From Amycolatopsis sp. WQ 127309 (GTDB lineage Bacteria > Actinomycetota > Actinomycetes > Mycobacteriales > Pseudonocardiaceae): 64,000 bases of DNA. Under the pieces are notes generated by a model. The model saw nothing but the letters and a program-made list of their open reading frames with translations, was not told the DNA's origin and ran no database searches. Of this stretch, positions 1-8,286 are shown one piece after another (the stretch's first letter is position 1; the number at the start of each line of letters is the position of its first letter). Location of the stretch: contig NZ_CP095481.1 in assembly GCF_023023025.1 (NCBI RefSeq), positions 1,302,001-1,366,000 on the forward strand, read 5' to 3'. The translations under genes were made by a program, and so were the position numbers.

Positions 1-26
1 GGAGCAGTCCAGTAGCCCTGAACGCC

Positions 27-62
27 GAGAAGGCCCCCTCGCCGAGGCGAAGGGGCCTTCTC
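27..62. terminator. Rho-independent-like hairpin
   Basis: Perfect 11-bp inverted repeat GAGAAGGCCCC / GGGGCCTTCTC around a 14-nt loop, just downstream of the leftward gene ending at 76. It may also serve a rightward gene ending before the window. There is no clear T-run, as is usual in this GC range. Confidence 0.7.
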
Positions 63-75
63 CGGTCTTGCGGTG

Positions 76-867
76 TTACTCGTTCGTCTTGACGCACATC
101 GTCGTCGCCGGCTCCGGGTAGACCGCGACGCGCGTGGCGTCGGTCCCCTCGCAGACGCTCTGGTCGGCCTGGCCGCTGACGACCTTGACGAGCTCGCCGT
201 CCTTCGACGGGTCGGAGCACGGGACCTTCTTGTAGCCCTGCGTCTTCGAGGTGAAGTTCGTCAGGCAGTCGCCCTGCTTGGCGTTGATCATCAGGCACAG
301 CTTGTAGGAGCTGCGGCCGCTGACGGTGTAGGTGTCGTACGCCGCGTCACTGCCGCCCGGGCAGGAGTCGCTGGAGCTGTCCAGCTTCTTGGCGATCTTC
401 ACGTTCGCGCTCGGATCGTTGCAGTCGGCCTTGCTCGGCTCGTCGCCACCCGAGGTGAACTCGGTGACCGACAGGCAGTCACCGGCGTTCGAGCTGGCCG
501 GCGACGTGGCGAAGTTGACGATCGCCAGCGTGCCGCCGACGACCACGATCACCGCGACGATGGCGAGGCGGATCCAGAGCGCCTTCGACTTCTTCGGCGG
601 GGCCGGCGGCGCGGGCGGGTAACCGGGCTGGCCGGGCGGCGGGCCGTACGGGCCGGGCTGTCCGGGCGGCGGGCCGTACTGGCCCGGCTGCCCCTGGACC
701 GGCTGGCCCTGGGGCGGCGTGCCGTACTGCGGCTGCGGCTGACCCTGCGGCGGCGTGCCGTACTGCGGCTGGCCGTACTGCTGCTGCTGGCCGCCGGGAG
801 GCGGCCCGTAGGGATCGGGCTGACCCACCGGCTGCTGGCCCCCGGGGGCCGGAGGGGGAACGCTCAC
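76..867 (-). CDS. Pro/Gly/Gln-rich single-pass membrane protein with Cys-rich extracellular domain (LppU-like)
   Basis: About 263 residues. Residues 1-85 are low-complexity Pro/Gly/Gln/Tyr with repeated YGPPPGQPG-type units. One hydrophobic segment follows (ALWIRLAIVAVIVVVGG, about residues 92-115). The outer domain has about eight cysteines (GDCL, ADCN, DSCP, KLCL, GDCL, VPCS, SVCE, TMCV), suggesting four disulfides outside the membrane. The architecture resembles actinobacterial LppU-type or DUF4333-like proteins, whose biochemical role is unknown. I chose the GTG at 867 because GAGG lies 6 nt upstream; the in-frame GTG at 879 has no ribosome site. Function is not assignable. Confidence 0.8.
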   Translation of the reverse strand: MSVPPPAPGGQQPVGQPDPYGPPPGGQQQQYGQPQYGTPPQGQPQPQYGTPPQGQPVQGQPGQYGPPPGQPGPYGPPPGQPGYPPAPPAPPKKSKALWIRLAIVAVIVVVGGTLAIVNFATSPASSNAGDCLSVTEFTSGGDEPSKADCNDPSANVKIAKKLDSSSDSCPGGSDAAYDTYTVSGRSSYKLCLMINAKQGDCLTNFTSKTQGYKKVPCSDPSKDGELVKVVSGQADQSVCEGTDATRVAVYPEPATTMCVKTNE

Positions 868-969
868 TGTGAACCTCACACATGTGAAAGAGAACTGACC
901 GGCACATCAAACACGCAGGGTGATCAGCGTCCGCAGCGGGGTCCACGGATGAGACATTTACCGACAGAA

Positions 970-998
970 AAGGCGCCCCGTCGATTACGGAGCGCCTT
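970..998 (-). terminator. Hairpin downstream of the Bax-inhibitor gene
   Basis: AAGGCGCCCCGT / ACGGAGCGCCTT with one mismatch and a 5-nt loop, 23 bp past the stop of the gene at 1021. On the minus strand the exit side reads into TTTTC, as in an intrinsic terminator. Confidence 0.75.
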
Positions 999-1020
999 CA
1001 CTGCAGGACTGTGAGCCAGC

Positions 1021-1854
1021 TTACTCGCGGAGGTACGACAGCAGCCGCAGGATCTCCAGGTACAGCCAGACCAGGGTGGTCATCAGGCCGAAGGCGACGT
1101 ACCAGGCCCACTTCGACGGCATGCCCTCGCGGATCATCCGGTCCGCCTGGTCGAAGTCGAGCAGGAAGCTGAAGGCCGCGATGCCGATGCAGACGATGCT
1201 GAAGATGATGGCGATCGGGCCGCCGTCGCGCAGCGGGTTGAAGCCGAAGGCCAGCGCACTGATCAGGTTGAACAGCATCAGGATCGCGACACCGACGACG
1301 GCGCCGACGATCCACTTGGTCAGCTTCGGCGTCACCTTGACAGCACCGGTCTTGTAGACCACCAGCATGCCGATGAAGACACCCATGGTGCCGACGATCG
1401 CCTGCAGCGCGATCCCGGGGTAGATCACCTCGAACACGCCGCTCAGCGCGCCGAGGAACAGGCCTTCGGCGGCCGAGTAGACGAGCGTGAGCGGCGCGCT
1501 CGCCTTCTGTTTGAAAATGATCACCAGCGAGATGACGAGCCCGACGACCAGGCCGCCGAGCATCGCCCCGATGAGCGCGCCGGACAGCCGGCCGGTGTCG
1601 GCCAGCTGGTTCTGCGCCCAGATCGCCGTGACGATCCCGACGAGCAGCGTGGTGCCGAGGCTCATCCCCGTCTTGACGACGACGTCGTCGACCGTCATCG
1701 GGCGGTCGCCCTCGCCGGAGGAGACCTGTCCCGGGCCGTACCCGGGCACGCCGCCCTGGGGCTGGTTGAAGCCCACCGGGGGGCCGTACTGGCCGTAAGT
1801 CTGCGTTCCGCCCTTTGGCAGGTTGCGGAACGCCGGGTTGCTACTGGAACGCAC
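1021..1854 (-). CDS. Bax inhibitor-1/YccA family membrane protein
   Basis: About 277 residues. A soluble N-terminal tail (RSSSNPAFRNLPKGG, then Gly/Tyr/Pro-rich) of about 85 residues precedes seven predicted membrane helices, ending in the charged C-terminus LLSYLRE. The RSSSNPAF start and the multi-helix pattern match the actinobacterial BI-1/YccA (UPF0005) family, related to calcium-leak channels of the TMBIM type. The role in actinobacteria is not established. The GTG at 1854 is preferred: AGGAGG lies 5 nt upstream, so the in-frame start at 1884 is unlikely. The gene is monocistronic, with a hairpin at 970-998 and a perfect palindrome at 1945-1970 upstream. Confidence 0.88.
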   Translation of the reverse strand: MRSSSNPAFRNLPKGGTQTYGQYGPPVGFNQPQGGVPGYGPGQVSSGEGDRPMTVDDVVVKTGMSLGTTLLVGIVTAIWAQNQLADTGRLSGALIGAMLGGLVVGLVISLVIIFKQKASAPLTLVYSAAEGLFLGALSGVFEVIYPGIALQAIVGTMGVFIGMLVVYKTGAVKVTPKLTKWIVGAVVGVAILMLFNLISALAFGFNPLRDGGPIAIIFSIVCIGIAAFSFLLDFDQADRMIREGMPSKWAWYVAFGLMTTLVWLYLEILRLLSYLRE

Positions 1855-1944
1855 CTGATCCTCCTGGATCTGCTGCTTTGTCAATCAAGCTGCGTGAATC
1901 AACGCTGCATCGGGTCCAACGACCGTCGGGGACGCGCGGTTCCC

Positions 1945-1970
1945 GTCGAGTAAAGACGACTTTACTCGAC
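1945..1970. promoter_or_regulatory. Perfect 11-bp inverted repeat, candidate operator
   Basis: GTCGAGTAAAG-ACGA-CTTTACTCGAC lies in the 333-bp non-coding gap between the divergent Bax-inhibitor gene (start 1854) and the surface-protein gene (start 2188). It is AT-rich against its surroundings and about 90 bp upstream of the Bax-inhibitor start. That suits a dimeric repressor site, but the regulator is unknown. I see nothing else gene-like in the gap. Confidence 0.55.
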
Positions 1971-2187
1971 GCCTGGTCAGCGGTCCTCGCGCACACCGTA
2001 TGCGACCGACGTCACGACCGTTCGCCGACAGGCACCCGATGGACGCTAGACATCCCCAACCAGTTCGAGCGACCCTCACTTGGCGTGTTCGGATCTTCAC
2101 CGAAAGCGCACCTGAGACTTGATCAAACGTGTGACCTGCGACGACACCCCGACGTCGGCGCGGGACCGTCGAAGGAGTCGAAACACC

Positions 2188-3648
2188 ATGGGGTGGTCTG
2201 CACGCCCGCGCGCGGGTCGACGCGCGCTCACCGGCCTGGTCGCGGCCGCCCTGCTCGGCGCCCTCTCGGTGACGGTCGGGGCCCCGGCGGCGTCGGCGGC
2301 GTCCCAGGAGGGCATCGGCTACGAGGTCAAGCCCGGGCAGCCGATGAAACCGACGCCGAGCCGCAACTGGCTGGGCTCCTACATCGTCGGCGGGCAGCAG
2401 GTGTTCTGCGTGAGCTTCCAGCTCAAGGCCCCGAACACGGACGAGGAGTACAAGCCCGGCGACGAGCTGCTGACGAAGTGGGGCACGAAGCTGCCCGCGG
2501 ACCAGGCGGCCAACATCTCCTACCTGCTGCTGCGCTACGGCGACACGAAGAAGCCCGAGGAAGCCGCGGCGCTCGCGCACCTGCTGCACTCCTGGACGGC
2601 GGCGCCGCGCTCGGCCGCCGACCTCGACCCGTCGCTGACCGCCGACAAGATCGGTTACGACGCGGACTTCCACCTGGGCAAGCTGCCCGCGGACGCCGTC
2701 GCCGCCGTCGAGCGGCTGACGACCGAGGCCGAGACCAACCGCGGCCCGTGGACCGCGTCGGTCACGACGCCGAAGGACGACCAGCACGTCGGCACCGCCG
2801 GCGAGTGGACGGTGACGGTCAAGAACGCCAAGGGCAAGGGCGTCGCCGACGTCCCGGTGAAGGTGACGGCGACCGCCGCGACGCTCGGCGAACAGAAGGC
2901 CGCCACGGCCGCGGGCAACGCGAGCCCGCAGGCCGCGGCCAAGGACGTCACGATCAAGACCGGCGAGGACGGCACGGTGAAGGTGTCGCTGACGCCGACC
3001 GGGGACAAGCCCGAGCTGGCCGCGTCGCTCACCGCTCCCGCCGACCGGCCGTACGTGCGCGCTCCGGTCAACACCGGCGTCCAGCGGGTCGTCTCGACCG
3101 GCGGCGAGAAGGAACTGACCGCCCAGGGCGTCGTCAACGTCGCGAAGCCGGGCGTGGTGCAGGTGACCAAGGTCGACGCGAACAGCGGCAAGGGCGTCGG
3201 CGGCGCGGTCCTGCGGATCACCGGCGCGGACAAGACGTCGGCCGCGCTCGGCCAGGACGGGAAGCCGCTGAACGGCGCCGACGGCAAGCCCGCCGTCGTC
3301 ACCACCGACGGGAAGACCGGCGGGGTCACCGTCGAGAACCTGCGGGCACCGCAGGACATCTGCGTCGTCGAGGTCAGCCCGCCGCCGGGTTACACGAACG
3401 CGTACGACCCGCAGAACCCGCCGTCGGCCTGCGGGAAGATCGAGCCGGGCAAGACGCTCGCGCTGACCGTGTCGAACAAGCCGAACGAGGTGCCGCACGC
3501 CATCCCGGCGGGCGACCAGCCGGTCGCGCTGGCCCACGGCACGGTCGAGACGAGCTACTCGGGGCTGGGCGTGGCCGGGCTCGGCCTGCTCGCCCTGCTG
3601 GGTTCCGCGCTGGTCGGCTTCGCCGCTCGGCGGGCGTCGCGCGGGTAG
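2188..3648 (+). CDS. Secreted Ig-like/SpaA-domain surface protein, probable substrate of the adjacent sortase
   Basis: About 486 residues. A signal peptide (twin Arg, then ALTGLVAAALLGALSV, cleavage after ASAAS) is followed by an N-terminal domain with a FCVSF cysteine motif reminiscent of thioester domains. The partner Gln is absent (ALAHLLHSWT), so no thioester is expected. Next come an Ig-like domain (residues about 190-300), a SpaA/Cna-B-like domain (VQVTKVDANSGKGVGGAVL, about 325-440) and a C-terminal hydrophobic segment with the basic tail AARRASRG. No LPXTG is present; IPAGD lies before the membrane segment. ATG 2188 has GAAGGAG 12 nt upstream. The sortase gene begins 5 bp after the stop. 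Confidence 0.8.
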   Translation: MGWSARPRAGRRALTGLVAAALLGALSVTVGAPAASAASQEGIGYEVKPGQPMKPTPSRNWLGSYIVGGQQVFCVSFQLKAPNTDEEYKPGDELLTKWGTKLPADQAANISYLLLRYGDTKKPEEAAALAHLLHSWTAAPRSAADLDPSLTADKIGYDADFHLGKLPADAVAAVERLTTEAETNRGPWTASVTTPKDDQHVGTAGEWTVTVKNAKGKGVADVPVKVTATAATLGEQKAATAAGNASPQAAAKDVTIKTGEDGTVKVSLTPTGDKPELAASLTAPADRPYVRAPVNTGVQRVVSTGGEKELTAQGVVNVAKPGVVQVTKVDANSGKGVGGAVLRITGADKTSAALGQDGKPLNGADGKPAVVTTDGKTGGVTVENLRAPQDICVVEVSPPPGYTNAYDPQNPPSACGKIEPGKTLALTVSNKPNEVPHAIPAGDQPVALAHGTVETSYSGLGVAGLGLLALLGSALVGFAARRASRG

Positions 3649-3652
3649 CGAG

Positions 3653-4357
3653 ATGGCAGGCAAAGCCCGGCTGCTGGCCGGTTTCGCAGCGGGTGCGGTG
3701 ACGGTGCTGGCGGTGCAGGTCGCCACCGGCGTGATCGACGCGCCGCCGTCGACGACCGTCGTCGCGGGGACGGCGCTGCCCGCCCCCGCGGCCGGGCGGT
3801 CGCCGGGCGGGGCGCCGGCGACTTCGACGCCACCTTCTTCTGTGCAACCGCTGCCTCCTGCGCCGCCGACGTCGACCGCGGCGGCTCCGGCGGCGGAGAC
3901 CCCGCGGGTGCCCGCGCCGCAGCAGCCGGGCACCGTCCGGCTGCCCGGCGGCGGCACGGCGACGTTGGTGCGCAAGGAACTCGGGCCGGGCGCCGAGCTG
4001 CCGATCCCCGCCGACCTCGGCCAGGCGACCTGGTGGGGCGCCGAGCTGGACGCGGCGGGCGGGGCGAGCGTGTTCGCCGGCCACGTCAACTGGCGCGGCG
4101 CGACCGGGCCGTTCGCGGAGCTGTGGACCGACCGCATCGGCGGCCAGGTGTCCATTGTGGACGGCGCGGGCAAGACCTGGCGGTACACCGTCTCCCAGCT
4201 GGTCACGGTGCACAAGAACGACCTGGCCGCCCGCGCCGACGAGCTGTTCGGCCAGTCCGGCCCGCACCGGGTCGTCCTGGTCACCTGCGGCGGCCGCTGG
4301 GTCGGCGGTTCGGACGGCTACGAGGAGAACCGCGTCGTCATCGCGGACCCGGCCTAA
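3653..4357 (+). CDS. Class F sortase
   Basis: 234 residues. An N-terminal membrane anchor (ARLLAGFAAGAVTVLAVQVATGV) and a Pro/Ala/Ser/Thr linker to about residue 95 lead into a sortase beta-barrel. The catalytic His is in FAGHVNW, the Cys in VLVTCGG and the Arg in YEENRVV, in the order and spacing of class F enzymes. These actinobacterial transpeptidases cleave a C-terminal sorting signal and attach the protein to the wall. Tight coupling to the preceding surface-protein gene implies a dedicated enzyme-substrate pair, although that substrate lacks a textbook LPXTG. Confidence 0.88.
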   Translation: MAGKARLLAGFAAGAVTVLAVQVATGVIDAPPSTTVVAGTALPAPAAGRSPGGAPATSTPPSSVQPLPPAPPTSTAAAPAAETPRVPAPQQPGTVRLPGGGTATLVRKELGPGAELPIPADLGQATWWGAELDAAGGASVFAGHVNWRGATGPFAELWTDRIGGQVSIVDGAGKTWRYTVSQLVTVHKNDLAARADELFGQSGPHRVVLVTCGGRWVGGSDGYEENRVVIADPA

Positions 4358-4464
4358 GTTACTCGTGGGTAACATCACGTGGTGCCACGGTGGTCACCGA
4401 CGTCCGGATGCAGCACAATGCCCAGGGGCAGGCAGCGTGTGCGGCGAGAGGTGAGGCGACGACG

Positions 4465-6456
4465 ATGGCGACGTTCTTGGTGACCGGGGCGACCGGACTG
4501 ATCGGGCGCCAGTTCACCCGGCTGCTGCTCTCCCGCCCCGACGACGACCGCGTGGCGCTGGTCGTGCGCGCCTCCTCGCGGGCCAAGCTGGCCGCGCTCG
4601 TCGACCAATGGCCACACTCCGACCGCGTCACGCTGGTCACCGGCGACCTCGGCGAGCCGCTGCTCGGGGTGTCCGAAACGGACCGTGACGAGCTGCGCGG
4701 GCACGTCGACCACGTCGTGCACCTGGCCGCGCTCTACGACCTCACCGCCGACGACGAAGCCAGCGTCAAGGCCAATGTGGACGGCACGCGCGCCGTCGTC
4801 GACCTCGCCGCGGACCTGCGCGCCGGCTGCCTGAACCACGTCTCGTCGGTGGCCGTCGCGGGTGACCACGACGGCGTCTTCACCGAGGAGATGTTCGACG
4901 CCGGCCAGCGGCTGGTCACGCCGTACCACCGGACCAAGTTCGAGGCCGAGAAGATCGTCCGCGAGCAGGACAGCGTGCCGTGGCGGGTGTACCGGCCCGC
5001 CGTCGTCGTCGGCGACTCCGTCACCGGCGAGATGGACAAGGTCGACGGCCCGTACTACCTCTTCCCCGCGATCAGCCGCCTCGCCGGGCTGCCCGACCTG
5101 CCGATCTTCGGGCCCGACCTCGGCGACACGAACGTCGTCCCGGTCGACTACGTCGCCAAGGCACTGCTGGAGCTGGTGATCCGCCCTGGCCTCGACGGCC
5201 AGGCCTTCCACCTGGTCAACCCCGAGCCGCAGCCGGTCGTCTCGGTGTACAACGCCTTCGCGAAGGCCGCGGGCGCCCCGACGATCACGGTGCAGCTCAA
5301 CGAGCGCCTCTCGCGGGGCATCGTCGGGCTGGTCAAGCTGTCCGAGCACATCCCCGGCTTCACCATCGCGCGCGACGCCGTGCTCGAGCGCCTCGGCATC
5401 CCGCCGGTGCTGCTGGAGACGATGGCGTTCCCGTCGGTGTTCTCCTCGACCGCGACGCGCAAGGCCCTCGCCGGCCGCGTCGAGGTGCCGCCGCTGGAGG
5501 ACTACGCGGCGACGCTGTGGCGCTACTGGCGCGAGCACCTCGACCCGTTCCGCGCGCGCAAGCACGGCCCGCGCGGCGAGCTCGACGGCCGGCGCGTGAT
5601 CATCACCGGCGCGTCGTCGGGCATCGGCCGCGCGACGGCGCTGAAGGTCGCCGCGGCGGGCGGCATCCCGCTGCTCGTGGCGCGGCGCCAGCACGAGCTG
5701 GAAGAGGTGCGCGACGAGATCATCGCGGCCGGCGGTACGGCGTCGGTGTACCCGGCCGACCTGACCGACGAGGACTCGGTGCACAAGGCCGTCGACGCGA
5801 TGCTCGCCGAGCACGGCCGGATCGACATGCTGGTCAACAACGCCGGCCGGTCGATCCGCCGGTCGATCAGGCTGTCGTACGACCGGATGCACGACTACGA
5901 GCGCGCGATGGCCATCAACTACTTCGGCGCGGTCCGGCTGATCCTCGCGGTGCTGCCGCACATGTCCGAGCGGAAGTTCGGGCACATCGTGAACGTGTCG
6001 TCGATCGGCGTCCAGGGCATCGCTCCGCGCTTCTCGGCGTACGCGGCGTCGAAGGCGGCGCTCGACTACTTCTCGCGCATCGCGGCGACCGAGACGCACG
6101 GCGACGGGATCACGTTCACCACGATCCACATGCCGCTCGTGCGGACGCCGATGATCCGGCCGACGAAGATCTACGACGCGTTCCCGACGAAGTCGCCGGA
6201 GCAGGCCGCGGACATGGTGATGAAGGCGCTCCTCGAGCGGCCGAAGCACATCGGGACGCCGGCCGGGCAGGCGATCGGGCTGGCCTACACGCTCACGCCG
6301 GGCCTCACCGACGCCGTCGCGTACCAGGGTTTCCGGATCTTCCCGGATTCGACCGCGGCGGGCGGTTCGGGCGGGCTCAAGATCGGACGTGGCGAGAAAC
6401 ACCTCTCCCGCGCGGCGACCGCGCTGGCCCGGCTGTCCCGCGGCTTCCACTGGTGA
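4465..6456 (+). CDS. Two-domain SDR protein, fatty acyl-CoA reductase (AcrA1-like)
   Basis: 663 residues with two Rossmann domains. Residues 1-370 resemble extended SDR/thioester reductases (TGATGLIGR nucleotide loop; YHRTKFEAEK active site; PVDYVAKALL). Residues 375-663 are a classical SDR (TGASSGIGR; NNAG; catalytic Ser in NVSSIG; YAASK). The same fusion occurs in mycobacterial AcrA1 (Rv3391), annotated as a multifunctional enzyme with acyl-CoA reductase activity. Reduction of fatty acyl-CoA to aldehyde or alcohol is therefore likely but not proven. ATG 4465 has GAGGTGAGG upstream; the longer open frame overlaps the sortase gene and is rejected. Confidence 0.85.
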   Translation: MATFLVTGATGLIGRQFTRLLLSRPDDDRVALVVRASSRAKLAALVDQWPHSDRVTLVTGDLGEPLLGVSETDRDELRGHVDHVVHLAALYDLTADDEASVKANVDGTRAVVDLAADLRAGCLNHVSSVAVAGDHDGVFTEEMFDAGQRLVTPYHRTKFEAEKIVREQDSVPWRVYRPAVVVGDSVTGEMDKVDGPYYLFPAISRLAGLPDLPIFGPDLGDTNVVPVDYVAKALLELVIRPGLDGQAFHLVNPEPQPVVSVYNAFAKAAGAPTITVQLNERLSRGIVGLVKLSEHIPGFTIARDAVLERLGIPPVLLETMAFPSVFSSTATRKALAGRVEVPPLEDYAATLWRYWREHLDPFRARKHGPRGELDGRRVIITGASSGIGRATALKVAAAGGIPLLVARRQHELEEVRDEIIAAGGTASVYPADLTDEDSVHKAVDAMLAEHGRIDMLVNNAGRSIRRSIRLSYDRMHDYERAMAINYFGAVRLILAVLPHMSERKFGHIVNVSSIGVQGIAPRFSAYAASKAALDYFSRIAATETHGDGITFTTIHMPLVRTPMIRPTKIYDAFPTKSPEQAADMVMKALLERPKHIGTPAGQAIGLAYTLTPGLTDAVAYQGFRIFPDSTAAGGSGGLKIGRGEKHLSRAATALARLSRGFHW

Positions 6457-6586
6457 TCTTCCACTGGTGACTCTGCGTTTTCCGGGTGCGGCCATTCCGG
6501 CGACGCGCCGCCAAGGCCACGACACGTGTTGGTGATTTGTCAAGCCGGACGGCGGAAGCGCAGCGTGCCCGGGTACGGTCGGGCCC

Positions 6587-7828
6587 ATGGTTCCTGAGCG
6601 CGAGAATGCCGCAAGCGCCCTCAACGGCCTGCTCCCCCTCCGTCGTGAGTACACCCAGGCCTGGCACGGCTTCGACCGGAACGAGGTGCGCCAGTACCTC
6701 GACCACGTCGAGGCGCAGCTGCGCCGGGTCGTCAGCGACCGTGACGCCGCGGTGGCGCAGACCGCCGCGGTCGCGCGCGAGCTGGAGTCCGTCCGGCAGC
6801 AGGTCGGGCAGCTCGAAGCGCGCGTCGAGGAGCTGAAGAAACCGCCGGAGCGGCTCGAGGACCTCGACGAGCGGATGCAGCGGACGGTCACGCTCGCGCA
6901 GGCCCGCGCGGACGAGATCGTCAAGCGCGCCGAAGCCGCCGCGGAGAAGACGTGGGCCGGCTCGACCGAGGCGTCGACGAAGCTGCGTGAGCGCTACACG
7001 CGGCTCGTCACGGAACTGGACAAGCAGGCCGATCTGCTCCATTCGGAGCACGAGAACGCGCTTTCCGAGACGCGCGCGGAGGTGCAGCGGCTCACCGTCG
7101 AGGCGGCCCAGCGGCGGGAACTGCTCGACAACGAGGCGGAGCGCAAGCGCCGCAAGCTCGAGCGCGAGTTCGAGGCGTCCCAGACGGCCCAGAAGGCGGC
7201 GCTGGAGAAGCACGTGGCCGACCAGCGCACGGCGAGCAAGAACCAGGCCGAGCGCCGGCTCGCGGAAGCAACGGCGGAGGCGAAGCGCCGGCTCGACGAG
7301 GCCACGGGCGAGGCCAAGCGCCGCCTCGACGAGGCGACGACCCAGGCCGCCCAGCGCACGACGGCGGCGAACCGCAAGGTCGAGCGGCTGGCGGAGATCC
7401 GCGAGCAGGCCCGCAAGAGCCTGGCGGCGGCGGAGGACATCCTCAACCGCAGCGAGACGCAGCTGGCGACGCTGCCGGAGGAGGCCGTGATCCCGCAGGC
7501 CTCCAGGCTGGTGGGCGGCGACTCCCCGGCCGAGTCCCCGACGACCCCGGCCGCACCGGTGGTCCCGGTGGTCCAGCCGACGCCGGCCAAGCCCCCGGCG
7601 CCCTCGGGCGCGACGAAGGCGCCGGTGCAGGCGAAGCAGGCACCCCCGGCGAAGCAGGCGCCTCCGGTGAAGCAGCCCCCGGCGGCGGCCAAGCAGGCCC
7701 CGGCGGCGGCGAAGCCGGGCAACAACGCCCCGGCGAAGCAGCACGGCCCGGCGACCAAGCCGGTGAACGGGAACGGCAATGGCGCCGCGAAGCCGCTGAC
7801 GCCCGCGGCGGGCAAGCCCAGCTCCTGA
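6587..7828 (+). CDS. DivIVA/Wag31-like coiled-coil protein with Lys/Pro/Ala-rich tail
   Basis: 413 residues. Residues 18-48 match the DivIVA N-terminal domain (REYTQAWHGFDRNEVRQYL). A near-continuous coiled coil spans about 45-290 with heptads such as EAKRRLDEAT in tandem. The tail (300-413) is low-complexity Pro/Ala/Lys with repeated APPAKQ units. Actinobacterial DivIVA proteins organise polar growth; this one is longer than Wag31 (about 260) and has a basic disordered tail, so it is a paralog, perhaps a filament-like scaffold. No neighbours share its pathway. Start ATG 6587 lacks a good ribosome site, so the transcript may be leaderless. Confidence 0.8.
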   Translation: MVPERENAASALNGLLPLRREYTQAWHGFDRNEVRQYLDHVEAQLRRVVSDRDAAVAQTAAVARELESVRQQVGQLEARVEELKKPPERLEDLDERMQRTVTLAQARADEIVKRAEAAAEKTWAGSTEASTKLRERYTRLVTELDKQADLLHSEHENALSETRAEVQRLTVEAAQRRELLDNEAERKRRKLEREFEASQTAQKAALEKHVADQRTASKNQAERRLAEATAEAKRRLDEATGEAKRRLDEATTQAAQRTTAANRKVERLAEIREQARKSLAAAEDILNRSETQLATLPEEAVIPQASRLVGGDSPAESPTTPAAPVVPVVQPTPAKPPAPSGATKAPVQAKQAPPAKQAPPVKQPPAAAKQAPAAAKPGNNAPAKQHGPATKPVNGNGNGAAKPLTPAAGKPSS

Positions 7829-7844
7829 AGTCTTGAAGTGCCGT

Positions 7845-7880
7845 GAAGGCCGCGCTGCCGAAGTCGGTGGCGCGGCCTTC
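7845..7880 (+). terminator. Hairpin after the DivIVA-like gene
   Basis: Perfect 10-bp inverted repeat GAAGGCCGCG / CGCGGCCTTC, 17 bp past the stop at 7828. Confidence 0.65.
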
Positions 7881-8107
7881 GTGCTGTGCGGTCCCATGGG
7901 GGGAACCCTCCTGAAGAGCCCGACCAACGGCGCGGGCATCCTGCCGAGCGGGCTCATCGCGTGGACTTCTGCCTGAGCGGCGCCCTCGCCGCCTCCGGTC
8001 GATCGCGCAGCCTCCACCAGAGCCGGCCCCAGCCGGTTGCGCGGACCCGCCCAGCCGAACAAGCCCGCCCGACAGCGCGACTTTCCGCCTGAGCAGCCCC
8101 CGATTCC

Positions 8108-8130
8108 ACGCTACCGGCGGGCACCGACAG
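8108..8130 (-). promoter_or_regulatory. RecA-independent DNA-damage (PafBC-type) promoter motif without an evident gene
   Basis: On the minus strand the sequence reads CTGTCGGTG-N8-TAGCGT. It matches the published mycobacterial RecA-NDp/PafBC consensus TTGTCRGTG-N8-TANNNT except at the first base. Transcription would run leftward from about 8101, in the gap between the DivIVA-like gene and the amidase and then antisense to the end of the DivIVA-like gene. I find no convincing coding sequence directly downstream. A near-identical copy lies at 28954-28976. Confidence 0.6.
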
Positions 8131-8162
8131 TTCCGGACCTCCGCGCGGCGGCGCAGCCGCAG

Positions 8163-8190
8163 TGTCCACAACCGCCGGCGGTTGTGGACA
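8163..8190. repeat. 28-nt perfect palindrome
   Basis: Each half is TGTCCACAACCGCC or its reverse complement, with no spacer. The outer ends resemble inverted DnaA boxes with one mismatch to TTGTCCACA, but a single pair is weak evidence for a DnaA function. It lies in the 458-bp gap 7829-8286, which otherwise holds only the hairpin, the orphan promoter and the repeat element described separately. Confidence 0.6.
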
Positions 8191-8202
8191 GCACGGCTCA
8201 AG

Positions 8203-8285
8203 CGCCCCAATGTGGCGTTGGGTGCGTCAGACGCACCGAACGCCACATTGGGTGCGTCCTACGCACCCAACGCCACATTGGGGCG
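8203..8285. repeat. Compound inverted-repeat element at a convergent gene junction
   Basis: The outer arms (8203-8227 and 8261-8285) are a perfect 25-bp inverted repeat containing CAATGTGGCGTT. A third, inverted copy sits between them (8230-8256), so the left arm can pair with either. The element ends 1 bp before the amidase stop codon. Two related hairpins lie at 28241-28295 and 32073-32114. A bidirectional terminator role is likely from position, but the conserved core suggests more than stem stability. Confidence 0.75.
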
Positions 8286-8286
8286 G

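Noticed and set aside
7954..8169. Small minus-strand gene downstream of the orphan damage promoter
   Set aside because: Its start lies upstream of the predicted transcription start and its codons show no third-position pattern distinct from background.
8163..8190. Replication origin or DnaA-box cluster
   Set aside because: Only one inverted pair with a mismatch each; no AT-rich region, dnaA or dnaN nearby.
8203..8285. CRISPR-like repeat
   Set aside because: The copies alternate in orientation and have no spacers; it is an inverted-repeat element.
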